Source: Guadua angustifolia
Taxonomy: Eukaryota; Streptophyta; Magnoliopsida; Poales; Poaceae
Assembly (NCBI GenBank): GCA_036346375.1
Contig: CM070508.1
Span: 13,572,852 to 13,636,851 of the forward strand
Length of the DNA stretch: 64,000 nucleotides
Direction of reading: 5' to 3'
Part shown: one piece after another, positions 1 to 12,984 of the stretch
Numbering within the stretch: the stretch's first letter is position 1
Layout of the letters: every line of letters starts with the position of its first letter
Program-made: the position numbers and the translations under genes
Notes under the pieces: generated by a model
Database searches by the model: none
The model's input: the letters and a program-made list of their open reading frames with translations, nothing else
What the model was told of the DNA's origin: nothing

Positions 1-3000
1 TCAGAATCTTAATATTTCACAACTTTCTCTAAGTGATTAAATATATAACCAAATAATATGTTTTTCAGGACTTACAAAATATGGTTGCATCACTTAGAGA
101 AAAGTATAACTAGTTTTTTATTGGGGGATTGTATTATTACACCAATATACTTAGTTCCTCCAAGGTACTTGAGGATACCCAGTCTCCTACCTTATAGTAG
201 AAGATGCGTAATTATATGGTAAACTCTTAATATCCTTATTTTTGTCTTTTAGGTTATGATGGGTCATTATCCAACTTCTATGGACAATTGGTGTATATTG
301 ACTGGATGCATTTTCCTTTCTAGGAAAATCACTTCCAGGAAATCCGCTTCCTTCATTCTTCCATGAAACACTCTTTCTTCAATAAAGATGTTTCGCCAAA
401 TAGGAGCATGAACTAAACCTTTGTTTAGTATATAACCAGTTTGTATATCTTTTAGTTATAAAAACCATTTCCTTCTCTTAATGGAAAATCTCAAGGCATT
501 CACTTTTATAGGCATTTCTCCCCCTAATGCCATGATTAATTTGATCTTTATTAACAACATACTTTCCAAAATCTCCTCTTATAGGCATAAGATTAAAAGA
601 AATACCAATCCAAAAATCCTTCAATAGCCCTAATATGTATGTTGTAGTGGTGATATTATGTGGGAAATGTATCATTCCACACACTGTTAAATAATCAAGG
701 GTATACAGTGATATAGACTTTTATCAATGCAGTGTATTGGCATGAAAACTGCATGATCCCACATTCTAGTGGGCTATCCCATCAGTTTGGGATAATATCT
801 GCGACAAGATACCCACATAGGGATCAAATAGTCGATAGAATTAACCAAAGTCTAGATTATTTTGCTCATTATTTGACCCAAATACTCAAACAAATATCTG
901 AAAATGGGTCACTAATTAATGCGACATGATCATGACTAGTATGAACTAGTTACCAGCATAGTTTAAAATTTTAAAGGCTCCATTTGAGCATATATTTAAT
1001 GCTGGTATCAAACGTGACCAAACATAATCTGCACTAAAATATGTTCTTACAGAACAAATCAATCATTGATAAGATGTATGCCGTATGTGCACAATGACAT
1101 AATTATGCACATTTCTCATTGTGCATTTCTAAATCGTCAATAGTGCCATGATCATCTATGATCATAGGTCAGAGCCAAGTAATTTTGGGAATCATTTGTT
1201 TCAAAACAAATGAATATAACTTCTAGTCACAATGCATTCATGCAACCATGTGCATGTACATTGTTTGTCTGCGAGTAGCAAATTGCCAAAATAGTAATCA
1301 ACTATCCACTACGTGGATATTGGCAATAGCATAAGTGACTTTCAGTATCAACCGGATACATACAAAGTCATTCAATTATTCCCAAAAAATTCTTATTGAT
1401 TTATCCATGTACCATTTGAATAAAAAATCTTCAAATTCCTATCATCATAAGCATATGACACTATACCTTTCAATAGGAATTTATCTAAATAAATTCCCAT
1501 CATTAAAAGCTCTTTTTGTAAACTATATAATATTCTCCCCCTTTTCACGTTAACCATAAAATTTCGAGTAATAGCATATGCATCAAGTATATGCTTCGAA
1601 CCAACTCAAATTTGGATTCATACTTTTACTCAAGTATGAATTTTATGGCATGTAACCAACATATATCTTGGAGAATCAGATAGACTTTTATGTCCTATGA
1701 CATATTATAGTCAATTTGATTCACCATGAATCAAATCATTATTAAGCTATATTCCAATGCCACCGTGGAAAAAATCTTTCCATTTGTCTTCAAGACATCG
1801 GTGTATATTTTAAGGCTTTAATAAGTGTCCTGAACACTTATGTTTTCTCACAAGGCAAAGTGCATAAATAAAAATTTAAGGCATAACACATTTCACTGTT
1901 CTATGCAAGATTAATCATCTTACCTCAAGTAATATATGCTATGAGCATAATGTTCTATTCAACATTTTCACGCAATCAACTCTTCTCCAAGAGAGAAAGC
2001 TTTGAATAGAATAATTTAGACCACTTGATGGCCGTATGGAATCCTATACTTTTCATAAGCATGATATACCAATAATGCCACTCTTATAGCATAATGATAT
2101 CTCAAGATAACTTATTGACAATTAACATAATTCTCATTTTATTGCACCTACTTGTCAACTGGGACAAGTATTAATAGCATTTTTGTTATATAGTCTTAAC
2201 CAAAAGACTATAAATTGGACTTAACAATCCAAACTAGTGCAATGTTATATATTTGACTTGATGTACATGATAGTACAACCAATCTATAATAGTTCTTCAG
2301 AGACTATTATATAGCTAAAATATCTTTCTTTGTCACATATTTGTCATTTATAACAATTTTGAGGATTTTCCTCCACCATGGAACAAATGCCATTCTTATG
2401 GCTACATGTCTATTATGCCAAAACCCTTTATTAATCTCAATTACCGCTAAATAATAGGCAAACGACATTTAATGTTGCTATCGAGATTAAGGGAATCACA
2501 ATGATGGGTGTAGACCTACATGGCTTCAGGCGATTTTTATCGTTGCCATATTAATGGACTCCACACCAAGAAGATAGTCACCAATCGCAAGCCAAATATT
2601 TGGCAATGGCATGACAAAGATAAATCCGATAATATATTTGATGCCACTATGGACAACCAAATATATATTTAGAGATATCTCTTTTATCATGTAATACACT
2701 GTAGGTGTACAACCCACATGTATGTGTTAATAACATGAAAAGAGTGCAATATAGTAAAATTCAAAATTATCCATTTCGAGGATAATATCACAATTTTCCA
2801 TAATTTTTCTAGCAATTTCCAAGAAAATAACCATAATAACATGGTTCTCGAAACTTTGTAGGATTTTTCAGGATTTTCCACAATTTATTCAAATACAGAA
2901 CAGGCGAGCAACTCGTTGCTAATGTCTTGGACTCCACTCAATTAAGAGTAGGCGACGCTACAGTCGTAGCCTAAGATATAGTCTCTATCCCATCAGTCAC

Positions 3001-3982
3001 TTGGTTTAAGATACTTTGAAGGTAATCACCCATAGGTGTAGACCTTACTGTAATGGGCAAGCAACTCGCTACTAAGACATAAACTCCATCCCGTAAAGGA
3101 TATGCGACACTACAGTTGCAGTCAATATCACAGACTCCATTACATTATACTTAAACCAAACTCATAGAAAGCAATCACCAGGACTTTACCCTTTTTAGCA
3201 TTTTTCTGAATTTTCTAGCATTTTTCAAGAATTTGTACTATGTAGTTAAGCCAAATAACAAATTGACTTAAAATAATTTAATAATGCAGAAATTGATGTA
3301 GTCTTTCAATATGAAACAGGTGAGAAGCTCGCTGTTAATGTCTTAGACATAGACTCTGTTTCGTCAGAAATTTGGTTAAGCTACATTGAAAGTAATCGCC
3401 CGAAGGCATAGACCTCACAACAATAGGCGAAATATTCGCTGCTAATACATGGATTATGTCCCGTTAAAGATAGGTGACACTATAATCGCAGCCAATGTAC
3501 TAGACTCTATTACCTTGTACTTAATCCAAATCCATAGAAAGTAATCACCATATGCCAAAGCATTTAAGCTAGAAAGAGAAATTCAGAAATATAAAGCCAT
3601 ATAACATGAATAATGGCATACGAACATGTAATATTGCAACTAGCAATATTTGCATGGGCAAAATCGCAAAGATGTGCAATAAAAATGTCATATATACATT
3701 TTCCCCGACAATATAAGGGATAAATATGTAGTCACCGTTGTTGCTACGGGCACAATAGGAGACCCTGCCATCTTCCAGACGAGTGTGCGCCTCGGTCTTC
3801 ATGACCAGCATGCACTACTCTCTTCTTATTTTGCATGATGTCTTCAAAAGAAAAATCAAGAACATCGAAGATGGATTTGAATAACATACCATTGTTCATT
3901 GGTTAATCACTCGCTTGATGGATAGAGCGTCAGGCAGGAACTTCCCCTCTTCATCTCTCTAGAGAACAAGGTGCTGATAACG
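1..3982. other. AT-rich gene-free stretch, probably decayed retroelement interior
   Basis: No coding exon can be supported here on either strand; open frames are below 100 codons and match nothing I know. The stretch lies on the internal side of the putative minus-strand copia LTR at 3983-4161, so it may be the decayed interior of that element, whose other LTR would be outside the window. The only clear structure is a set of related direct repeats at 2895-3560, listed separately. This is inference from position, not from protein similarity. Confidence 0.4.
2895..3560. repeat. Diverged direct repeats, about 415 bp apart
   Basis: Two diverged copies start near 2895 and 3312. Each contains a gcgagcaactcgctgctaat-like motif, a block reading roughly gtaatcaccataggtgtagacc, and a closing segment ending in catagaaagtaatcacca. 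A further partial copy of the first motif is at 3055. No protein can be read through them. They look like an old internal duplication. Confidence 0.5.
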
Positions 3983-4161
3983 TGTAAAGTGCTATTAGCT
4001 TATAGTAGACCATTGAGAGATTTGAGACAAAGCAAATGCTTCTCATTTCTCATTAGTGTTTGACACACATATATATACAAGATTGGGGTGTCTTTTGGGA
4101 GAAGACATCTCTCCTAAAAAGGCATCTTTTCGCAATTGATCACATGATTTATTTTGTAACA
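3983..4161 (-). mobile_element. Putative copia-type LTR (5' LTR on the minus strand)
   Basis: The 179-bp segment runs from tgtaaag to gtaaca, giving TG...CA ends. On the minus strand it contains a TATATATA box (plus positions near 4070-4080). On its internal side the minus strand reads CGTTATCAGCACC, a sequence found as the primer-binding region of many plant copia elements. The partner LTR would be left of position 1, so the pair cannot be checked here. Confidence 0.4.
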
Positions 4162-4779
4162 GTAGGCACTGTAATAATATGGCCCATTATCTTGCTAAAC
4201 ATGGTGCCACGTCGGAGTTTTTAAACATGAAGCACCTGCTTTTGTAGGAACTTATCAATTTTTAGGTCCTGCAAACTTTTTTTTACAAAACTAGCAACCT
4301 CTCGAGCGAAATTACAAATCTACCCTATTCCTAACCACGAAAAATGCGGCAGATGACACCTCTCGCCTGTCGCGCCTGGGAGAGCGGGAGCCTCCAATTG
4401 AAAAAAATGCACCTCTCATGGAGCGAGAACCAGTAGGGCTTTTCCTCTTCTTCATTAAGATCATTGCCGCCTTGATATTCGAGGAACACGTATTTGTTTT
4501 GTAGTATTTAGTGATCCAACGTCACGTCGTTTGGTCGAGGATTTTTGTCTCATAAACTTTTCTTTAATGTCTTTGTTTTTTTAATACCGTACGATATGAT
4601 CAACATGATATTGTGGTTTTGATCTTTATGCCACAAATGGTAATATTAAATGTTATTTCTAATTTCAATTTTATTTTCTTAGCAGCGTGAATTAGCTATC
4701 TGTAATATTATTTTCAAGTAAAATATATAAAAAAACCTGTATTGAGGTGCACACGCTTACTAGTAGTTAATAAATCAGT
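4162..4779. other. Intergenic, nothing recognised
   Basis: Contains a short GC-rich patch at 4340-4430 between AT-rich flanks. No exon, RNA gene or bounded element is supported. Confidence 0.5.
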
Positions 4780-4915
4780 ATATGGCTCGGTTGGAGTGGG
4801 AGCTGTGGAACTCCCGGCCGATCAGGGTTCCGAGCCTTGGTTTGAACTTCTCAAGCCTCACTTAATAAATTTTATAACCGGGTACACACACAAGCACGCT
4901 AACTAACATAGTTAA
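4780..4915 (+). mobile_element. Possible tRNA-derived SINE fragment
   Basis: An A-box-like tggctcggttgg at about 4783 is followed about 40 bp later by a B-box-like ggttccgagcc, the RNA polymerase III spacing seen in tRNA-derived SINEs. The tail is AT-rich. It does not fold into a full cloverleaf, so it is not called a tRNA gene. No clear target duplication was found. Confidence 0.35.
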
Positions 4916-5661
4916 TTTAGAGGTCCTAGGGCTTCTATAAAATTTTCTTGCGTATGTAGGGACGCACACATATATATTGTCAGTGATACGTCTTAGAGGT
5001 AATCATGAAGATGATTGTATCACGTCTATTTTTATATAATAATATGATTATTTTGATCTTTGAATAAATATCAATAGTATCAATCAACAAGTACGTGACT
5101 TGTTCGTGAAACTCCTTGTTTATATTTTGATATTATTATGAATTATTCCTGACCTTATATCATCCAATAGGACAATTTGTGCTTTATAAGTAGCATATAT
5201 ATTAATTGATGATCATGTTTTACGGATCATAGATACAGAGATGTCAAATTAATAATATGGGCACATGTTGGAGAATATAATGTTGAAGTGACGCATCATG
5301 AGACACTGTAAGAATTGTTATATTTTTATTTGTCACCAATTGGTCTCATACATAGTGTATTTGGGATCCTTAAATCTGATATCGTCTTGATTTCCTACAT
5401 GTTAATAGTATACTTAGAGATTGTCAAACGCTATTCCGTAATTGGGTAGCCATGAACATACGTAGCTTTCGAGTTTACTATAAAACATGCAAAGGATTGT
5501 GCGCGATCAAGATAGAATTTGCCCATCTTATATAATGTGAGAGATATCTCTAAGCCCCTTAATGTGATTGGATTAAAGAAGTGCATAGTCATCCGAATGT
5601 GATTGAGCAGTCAATTGCAACTTAGTAATCCACTACGGAATAAGTGAAGGATCGAGTTATC
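4916..5661. other. Intergenic, AT-rich, nothing recognised
   Basis: No frame, splice structure or terminal repeats could be supported in this stretch. Confidence 0.5.
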
Positions 5662-5669
5662 ATAGGATT

Positions 5670-6371
5670 CAGGGGCGTACGTGACAATTTGAGGGCCTTG
5701 TGCTAAAATTAAAATTAGGCCATACACTTAATAAAAGTCAACCATCAACATAAAGGCATTATTTTTTATATTACAATTGTAATAATTTTTTCCTTATGGT
5801 ACAAAGGATTCGGTCCTGCTAAAAAGTAAGTCTCTAAACTAGTAGCAAAACTTTGAAATGCAAAGCATCTTTCTTCTGGTATGCCTTGAAACAAAATCTT
5901 CAATTAACTTTGTAATTAGTCTTTCCCAAATTAACCATCAATTGCAAGTGCTACCGTTAAATCTTTCCTGAGTTATTATAGAACGCGAGAAGAACTTCTA
6001 ACAACTTCAATTTATATAAGCTCTTTCTTGCAGATGCAATATTCACCGGAATAGTCAACAAAATTATATAAACAATTACATTATGAAAGCAATTTAGCCA
6101 TTTCATAAACTTTAAAATATCAACAAGGCCCCATATTTTCTTAGGAATGAATGTAGCAAAAGAAAAGAAAGAGGCTGGAGGTGGAGAAAATGGATGTGAA
6201 TCGGTGGAAGTTTTTAGAAAGAGAGTAAATAAGATGCTCACTTGTTGGTTTTACTCTTACTAGTATAAAGATTAGGAAATATTCATTCGAGTGGATAGAA
6301 AATGGGGGCCCCTAATTTTTTTGGGGGCCTGTACAGCAGCTCATGCTGCATAGGCTTCTCATACGGGCCTG
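5670..6371. mobile_element. Degenerate hAT-like non-autonomous element
   Basis: The left end reads caggggcgtacgtgac and the reverse complement of the right end reads CAGGCCCGTATGAGAA, an imperfect terminal inverted repeat starting CAG as in many hAT elements. The flanking octamers are ataggatt (5662-5669) and gtaggatg (6372-6379), six of eight identical. Interior GGGGCC-rich ends surround about 600 bp of AT-rich sequence with no transposase. The call rests on ends only. Confidence 0.4.
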
Positions 6372-6452
6372 GTAGGATGGCACGTTTCTTATCTAGATTT
6401 CATTCTAATATCATGAGGCAAAGGGATTAGTACATGAATACTATATAGGTTC

Positions 6453-7118
6453 TGTCGACGATGGGGATCGCCTGACCGCAAAAATGTATAAGGGTTAATG
6501 TGAATGCAGGACCCAAAACTGGCTGCGCTCACCGAGGAAACAAACTCGCTGCTCCGATGGTCGGAGGAAAGAGAAAAGAGGGAGACACCGAGAATTATAT
6601 TGGTTCGAGTCCCTGAGACAGATAACAGCTCTACTCCAGTCTTGCCCGGAGGCGGAGAAATTCACTATGTTTTAGTACAAAGAATGCTCTCTAGCTCGAG
6701 CTTCTGTAGTTTGAGTGTGTGTGTGTTCTGTTGTGTTCTGCCAGGCTTGAGTGTCTGTTCTGTGCTTCGTCTCAGGGGGGTTTTATGCCTCTCCCGTCCG
6801 TTACCAGAAACGGCTGGGAGATATTTCCGGGAGAGTGGCTTCATGCGCACTAAAGCTGGATCATAACCGCTCCGGATTTGTTGCCCATGTCTGGCTTGAC
6901 TCCATCATTTAAGGATCTTGGTAACCGCCGGTGTGAATGTTCGATCTGGATCCCCGAGCTTGACCCCTTCGAGCGGGAGCTGATTCCTTACCCCCTAGCT
7001 TGAGGTCGTGCGGGAGCCGTGTGATCAATGACGCGGTCAAAGGCCTCACGGCTCGAGCTCGAGCTAGGGGTTTGCTAACTGACCCGTTGACTGGGTAGGG
7101 GTTTTCCATTCCCCGACA
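6453..7118. mobile_element. Solo LTR with perfect 5-bp target duplication
   Basis: The segment begins tgtcg and ends cgaca, the short inverted ends of an LTR, and is 666 bp long. The flanking pentamers are both ggttc (6448-6452 and 7119-7123). No internal retroelement sequence is attached on either side, so this is a solo LTR left by recombination between two LTRs. It is GC-richer than its surroundings. Family (gypsy versus copia) cannot be assigned without a primer site. Confidence 0.8.
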
Positions 7119-7239
7119 GGTTCGTTCAATATGATCTTCGTATGTATTTAGAAGTCGTTATGTTCTGTTAGAGACCGCTGCTGATTTATAAGCCAAAAGG
7201 AGTTTTGGCCCATGGCCAATTATGCATGAGCCCAACGGG

Positions 7240-7355
7240 TTGGAATATAGAAGTTTAGATTACATTTGTCACTAATGAATCAAGTGAGCTTTGTATCTTG
7301 GAATATAGTGGTTTAGATTACATTTGTCACTAATGAATCAAGTGAGCTTTGTATC
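7240..7355. repeat. 58-bp tandem duplication, two copies
   Basis: Units start at 7240 and 7298 with ttggaatatag and differ at only a few positions. It is a recent local duplication in non-coding DNA, probably by replication slippage. Confidence 0.85.
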
Positions 7356-7728
7356 TTGGTTAGACTCTAACATAGGGTTCCATCGAAAAAGGGGGCGGCT
7401 ATTTAAAGTGAGTTCGCAGTCGTAATTGTTGTACAGTCGGACTCACTGAAACACTAGCTGTCACCACTCGAGCCTTCCCGTATGCACTGATGTTAGCACA
7501 CGATGCACGACATTCCTTCCCTAAACATGAGATTTTTCTGTAGAAGTGTTGTTGCTACTGCGACACTGATCAAGACAATCGACTACCACACGGGGACAAT
7601 CGACCACTGCACGAGAAAGATCGACCACCACAACAGGACTTTTGACACATTAAATCGTGTTGCATCAACTTTTATTCCACTTTAATGTACGTTCGTTTGG
7701 CTTCCCGATTTATAGGTAGAATTTTTTA

Positions 7729-8029
7729 GGGCAGTCCCAATACATATAGTTTCTATAACTTCCATGTCATCTAAACACTACATGTAGAAACTATGCTCCC
7801 AATGGATAGTTTCTTCAAAATAAACTCTCATCCAATCTCTTTTTTTCTCTTATTTTCTCACCCAATCCCCTTTTTTCCTTTCTTGATACTTGTGTAGAAA
7901 TGGTTTTCTGCATGAGAAATGGTTTTCTTCTCTTTCATCATTAACTCTACCTCCACATCACCATTTTGCTTACATGGCAACCTAATTAATGCTATAGAAA
8001 CTATCCTAACCATCCCATTGGGATTGCTC
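7729..8029. mobile_element. Tourist-like MITE (PIF/Harbinger type)
   Basis: The 301-bp element has inverted ends gggcagtcccaata and, on the opposite strand, gagcaatcccaatg. It is flanked by TTA on both sides (7726-7728 and 8030-8032), the target duplication of the PIF/Harbinger superfamily. There is no coding capacity. The interior is pyrimidine-rich on the plus strand. Confidence 0.75.
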
Positions 8030-8059
8030 TTATCTGTGATAGCGTATCCTGTCCATATC

Positions 8060-8700
8060 CCTTCGCGCGCGCGCACGTGTGAAGTGCGTAAGGTATGTTG
8101 AGTGTGCTGCGTGTTCTTACACCCTTAAAAAAAAGTCGTATACGGCTACGGTGTTAAGCCCGAGACGTGTATTGCACGCTAGGCCGCTGGGCCGCTTTCG
8201 ACCCCTCACTCCATCTGTCCATCAGCGCGTTGCATTCCTCGGGCAAGGCCGTGCCACGTCATTTGCCTGTTTTGCCGATAGCTACGAGGTGCGCGCGCGC
8301 CCGCGGTGGCCCATCGCGGCGCGTCATGGCACACAGCTCAGCTCGCACGGGATTAAACAAGAAATCGCGGCTGAATTAAGATCTGCGGGTTTATTGTGTG
8401 ACGTCGAGCAGGGCCATACGCATCTAATCACTGGTCTTGACAGGAACGATGATTTGCTGATTGATCGATACGGCGCCATCAAGGCATCAACCTGCTTGCT
8501 CCAGCTGCGCCCGGGCTGACCGCCTTAATAAGCTAACTGCGCGGCTACGGCGCTGCACACGTACTGTTGCGTCTTGGAGAAGGGACTGAGGTGGACGCCC
8601 ACCTTGTGGAAGAGACTGTCTTTACTTTCGCCGCAAAAGGGCTTCGAGTGAAGGAAACGTGGCGCCCACCCTAGGCTAGGGCTCCGATCGACAGAAGGAG
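8060..8700. other. GC-rich island of unknown nature
   Basis: A sharply bounded GC-rich block with a CGCGCG tract near 8065 and again near 8291, between AT-rich flanks. An uninterrupted plus-strand frame of 146 codons runs 8079-8519, but it matches no family I recognise and the composition alone would lengthen chance frames. It might be a captured gene fragment, a methylated TE remnant or a decayed first exon. No splice partner could be found nearby. Confidence 0.3.
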
Positions 8701-8714
8701 CCGCTCTAACAAAT

Positions 8715-8944
8715 GGTGTGTTTGGTATAACTCTAATTCTATTAGATCTGTAGATCTAGTGAAACTAGATATTTTTAGCTTCATCAAATTTATAGAGCTG
8801 GAGTTGTTGGTACATTAAAAGTGTTTAGATAGGTCATCTTGTTTGCATTTTATGCTAAAAATATAAACTTAATTCACTTTATTTTAGCCTACAAGTTTCA
8901 GATCTCAGGTGGAGTTAGGATCTAGAGCTCTATCAAACAGGGCC
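8715..8944. mobile_element. Probable MITE with GTTTGG-type ends
   Basis: The left end ggtgtgtttggtataactc is imperfectly inverted in the right end, whose reverse complement reads GGCCCTGTTTGATAGAGCTC. The interior is AT-rich and non-coding. These ends resemble grass MITEs, but the flanking bases do not give a clear target duplication. Confidence 0.4.
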
Positions 8945-10400
8945 TAATTATGTACCACTCTCTTCATGTAAATTTATTAAACATATTTGTAAGGAAGAAG
9001 TCAAGCATCCCAAACTAGAAAATAAAATATTTGACCTCCCAAATTTTACAATCCGGTTCAAATAACATCTTTACCTGATTTTGCATAGTGGTATTGCCTA
9101 TGTGACACAATGAGTTGGCGGTTTTTCATGTAGGATGATACACTGGCCAAGTTAGATCAATGACATGTAGAGCTCACATGGGTTTCTAAACTGCCGAGCT
9201 CTCAATTATGCTTCTATGGTTGTCGGCCCCCTTGGCTCCATCCCTCTTTATTTCGATTTGGAAGAGAAGCCCTCGTAAGCCTCACATGTCTTTCACCTAA
9301 ACTTGCCTAGCGTGTCATTCTACGTGGCAAAATGATCCACTCATCACGTCGCATAGGGTAATATCACTATACAAAACCGAGTCAAGGTGTTATTTAAACC
9401 AGATCGCAACGTTCGGAGGTTAAATGTCTGATTTTATAGTTCAGTGTGTCGAACAGACTTTTGACCAAAATTTAGGGTGTTATATGGATTTTTCCTTTTT
9501 TTTAATGATTTTATCCATAAATATATTGCGTATTTCATATTCTAATGCAAAATCATTGAGATGTTTCTTTTATATCTCTAACAAATATCTTTCTTTATGT
9601 TCTTTGCTATACATGCATTAAATATAATGCTTAAGGATAATAGTTAAAGATAACCTAGTTATTTTAACATCTTCTTATATATGTACCAAAAGAAATACAA
9701 GCTATAAACTTAGACGGAGAAAGTAGTACACGCATATACTTTGGAAAAGCAGAGGTATCGGTTGTATAAAAATCGTGGTAAATGTTCAATTGATGCATAA
9801 TCTTCACAAAAGTCTCATGGTTATTTTGCGCCAGGAATCAATATTCGCATTCTTACGTACATATCTTGCGTGTACGGGAGTCGCAGTGGGATGTATTTGC
9901 AGTCGACGGACTGGTAGGGCACGGAGCGAGGAGCTTCTTTCGTTGCCAGGGTCACATCGGGGAGGCAAATCTGATCGACAGGACGAGGTCGGCGTCATGG
10001 GTGAAACGGACCGGAGCAGGAGTTTGGTGTCGAGTAGAGCTCGTAAATTAGATGGCTGCCGGCGGGTGTTGAGGGGTGTTGTCACCTGATGTGAGATCAA
10101 ATCCACTGCTTCTGTTCGTGCGATCTCCCGTCGCGCCGATGGGGAGGGACCCGAACGGCATCGTCGCGATTCACACGGCGTGCCCTGTCGAAGAATAACC
10201 GCGGCGCACAACGTACGTCCTGTGCTCTCTGCGCTGTACCTGATTAGAAATCGATTGGAACTGCGATTTGCTGCAGCGCCAGCTGATGGATGTGGCTTTT
10301 TGTTGTTCGGAGTCGTGTATATCGTATCTCTTTATTGCTAGGAGTCGTACATCTCGGATCTCTTTGTCTGTCTGTTGGGTTAGTACGATAAAACAGAATA
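8945..10400. other. Intergenic; short GC-rich patch at 9860-10230
   Basis: No gene is supported. Overlapping short frames on both strands at 9866-10211 share a GC-rich patch, and none shows a conserved motif or good splice sites. The rest is AT-rich. Confidence 0.45.
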
Positions 10401-10419
10401 TAAGATTTAACATAAGAAA

Positions 10420-10826
10420 AATCTCATAAGAAGGAAGAATCTATAGGAGACAAATTTACAATAATATCTCGATCTATATGTATATAGTGGGTAGTCTTAT
10501 ATAACTCAATGAGTCAGAATCGTAGAAGATTTGGACTCCTATTAAGATATTTGAAGAATCTTTATCTATAACAAACTATTTGGATATTTGGAAACCGTAT
10601 CCCTAACACCCTACTCAAAATTTAATATAAAAAACTCACGAAAAGGGGAAAAATCATAGGAGACAAATTCACTGTAATATCTCAATTTACATGTACATAG
10701 GAGATAACTTTATATAGATGGATGAGTCCGAATCGTGGAAGATTTAGACTCCTGTTAAGATATTTGAAAAGTCCTCGTCTATAACAAACTGTTTGGATAT
10801 TTGGGGAAATCGTATTCCTAACATTG
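10420..10826 (-). repeat. Two direct LTR-like repeats about 210 bp apart
   Basis: The blocks at about 10430-10606 and 10640-10822 are clearly homologous. Both carry an aggagacaaatt motif, a TATATA-type motif and a closing segment ending cctaaca. Read on the minus strand each begins TGTTAGG and contains TATATAAAG-like sequence, as an LTR promoter would. Only about 30 bp separate them, too little for a normal interior, so this may be a tandem-LTR product or a miniature element. Confidence 0.45.
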
Positions 10827-11243
10827 GCCGTCATGGGATGTTTATGGTTTCCGACGGAATGCATGGCGCCATGGCCTAACGCAACCGTAGTAGCCATGGT
10901 GTGCCGCAGTGCCGGTGCTTCTCTGCGCGGTAGAGTGGTGCCTCCGAACAAAAATTGAAACGAACTTCTTCTTTCCCGAACAAAAAGAAGAGTAGGCTCA
11001 GCGATTTCTGGGCATACAAGAAGGCCCAGAGATTTTTCAAGGGATCAACCTTATAGCCCAACAAAACCCAATAGTATGATAATCCAGAAGTCTAGTAGTT
11101 TAGGAACGTTAACAGAATTAAGCGGATTCCAAGAGTTGGCCTTTATACCTGGGTCATTTAGTTTTCACTGGATGCCCACTTCTCTCTTTGTTCTTTCTTC
11201 TCACATTTTCAGAACAGTATGCATATCTAATGTGATAATGTCC

Positions 11244-11624
11244 TGTACATTTTTTTTTTAAAAAAAATCTAGCCCTCAACATATATTTTTGCAAAAATTA
11301 CCCCCTCCCTACCATGGAAGGCGCATCAGCCATGAGCGATGTAGCGGGTGGTTTCTCTGTTCACTGTGTTGTGCGTTGTACACTGTGCACTAGCCTTGTA
11401 CGTTGTACCGTTTCGCTATTGTGCTAGGTAGCGCGGGAGGAAGCCTTCCGCACTCCCTGGGGTGGTAGCTTATCCTCTCGCGGTCGTGCCTACTATCGAA
11501 GAGCCAGGCAGATTCTGTGCTCCGCGGGTGTGGTAGGGGACATCACACCTTCCGCGGTATGAAAGGGGTTCATTTTTGCAAAAATATATGTTGAAAGGCT
11601 AGACTTGTAAAAAATGATGTACAA
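11244..11624. mobile_element. Foldback element with about 60-bp inverted arms
   Basis: The left arm (11244-11310) and right arm (11560-11624) are inverted copies: both contain the self-matching core catatatttttgcaaaaat or its complement and end at gtaca. The 250-bp centre is GC-rich with no convincing frame. Long inverted ends around unrelated DNA suggest a Mutator-like or foldback element. No 9-bp target duplication was certain. Confidence 0.5.
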
Positions 11625-12600
11625 GAGTCTAGATATACACAATGTTCACATTTTTACAGACCATCCTCTCCGTCTTTCTTGTTGATTAGATTACGGTATT
11701 AGCAATTTTATCAATACAATAATTGCAAGCACAAATAATAACCAAAGAGCAAAAGGTTCAAAGTAGCACATGTGAACAAACTGATTCATGATAACAGATA
11801 ATATCATAGTGAATGAACTCATGATTAGAGATATAAATATGTGCATGAACATGAACAAAACAACTAGCATAAAGCTCAAGTTGATTATTTTGAGTGTTCT
11901 CAGATGTCGGGTTGCCTAAAGGCCCTCCTCGCCACAAGGGATGAGTAATAGACTAAATTTGTGACAACCTTACCTCAATTATCAAAATCTATACTTGACA
12001 GATTAAAAGCAATCCTACTCAACTGATTATCAGATATGCACAAAATAGAGAATCAAGCTAACAGGATTACTGAACATAATCTATGGAACATGAACACATA
12101 GGCAATTTGAATAGAGAACAATAAATCAATGCCAAGCTATACTGGACAGAGCAATGTTACTAAAACAACCGCAAGAGCATGAATATATGACAGAACAGTA
12201 AGCACAAGATTGTCTGAATAAGCATATACAACAAGATAACAATTGAGCTAATCAAGTATATATTAAGATATAACTGACTGTCAAGTTCTGTTGTCACAAA
12301 TAGTCTATTTCAATCCTAAAATCCTCACTGAACACTATGCCCACATGCAAGGTCTCCAAGCCAAAAGGATTGACTGGCCCCTTTGCATTCACAGAGAAGG
12401 AAGCAAGCACAGAAGTATGAAGATACTTACAGAACACTGACTAAATGATAGTGTAAAATGGTTAGGAACGTCAAAGACACTGACCCAAAAAACAACACCA
12501 CCTCTATAATGCCACAGCCTTGTAGACGAATGTCTTTGGAGATACAAAGCCAAAAAGTCCTCTCGGTGAGGCAATTCACCTAAAGACTTGAGATGCAGCA
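11625..12600. other. Intergenic or intronic, AT-rich
   Basis: No exon can be supported. If the exon suggested at 12985-13116 on the minus strand is real, this stretch would hold its introns and downstream exons, but I could not assemble a conserved protein. Confidence 0.35.
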
Positions 12601-12984
12601 AAACTACTCAGGATCACAGAATCAAAACCGCGGTCGTAAGGGATGAACAAGCCGAATGCCGAAAGCAGACCACACAGGTCAGTTTCCACCACAAGCAAAT
12701 CAAACCGAAAAGACCACAAGCAACCGGATCAAGAGGGCAGAAATAGTTCTGCGCAACCAGATGTTCCAGTCTTGTGCAGCTTCCAGAATCACCAAGCAAA
12801 AACCCTATGCTTCAAGATCTAATCGTGATTTAACTAGATTTACAAGCGAATGCGGTCGTCCACAGGTTGAATCAAGCACAAATCGAGCCAGGGAGAGTCA
12901 GAGATTTCCAAAAGCACAAGACAAGCTAAGAACTCCAACCAGATTATGTGTATTCGGATCAAAGATGGGGATTGGATTGATCTC

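Noticed and set aside
8079..8519. 146-codon frame as a confident gene
   Set aside because: The frame length is explained by GC-rich composition, and no domain, promoter or splice partner was found. Kept only as an island of interest.
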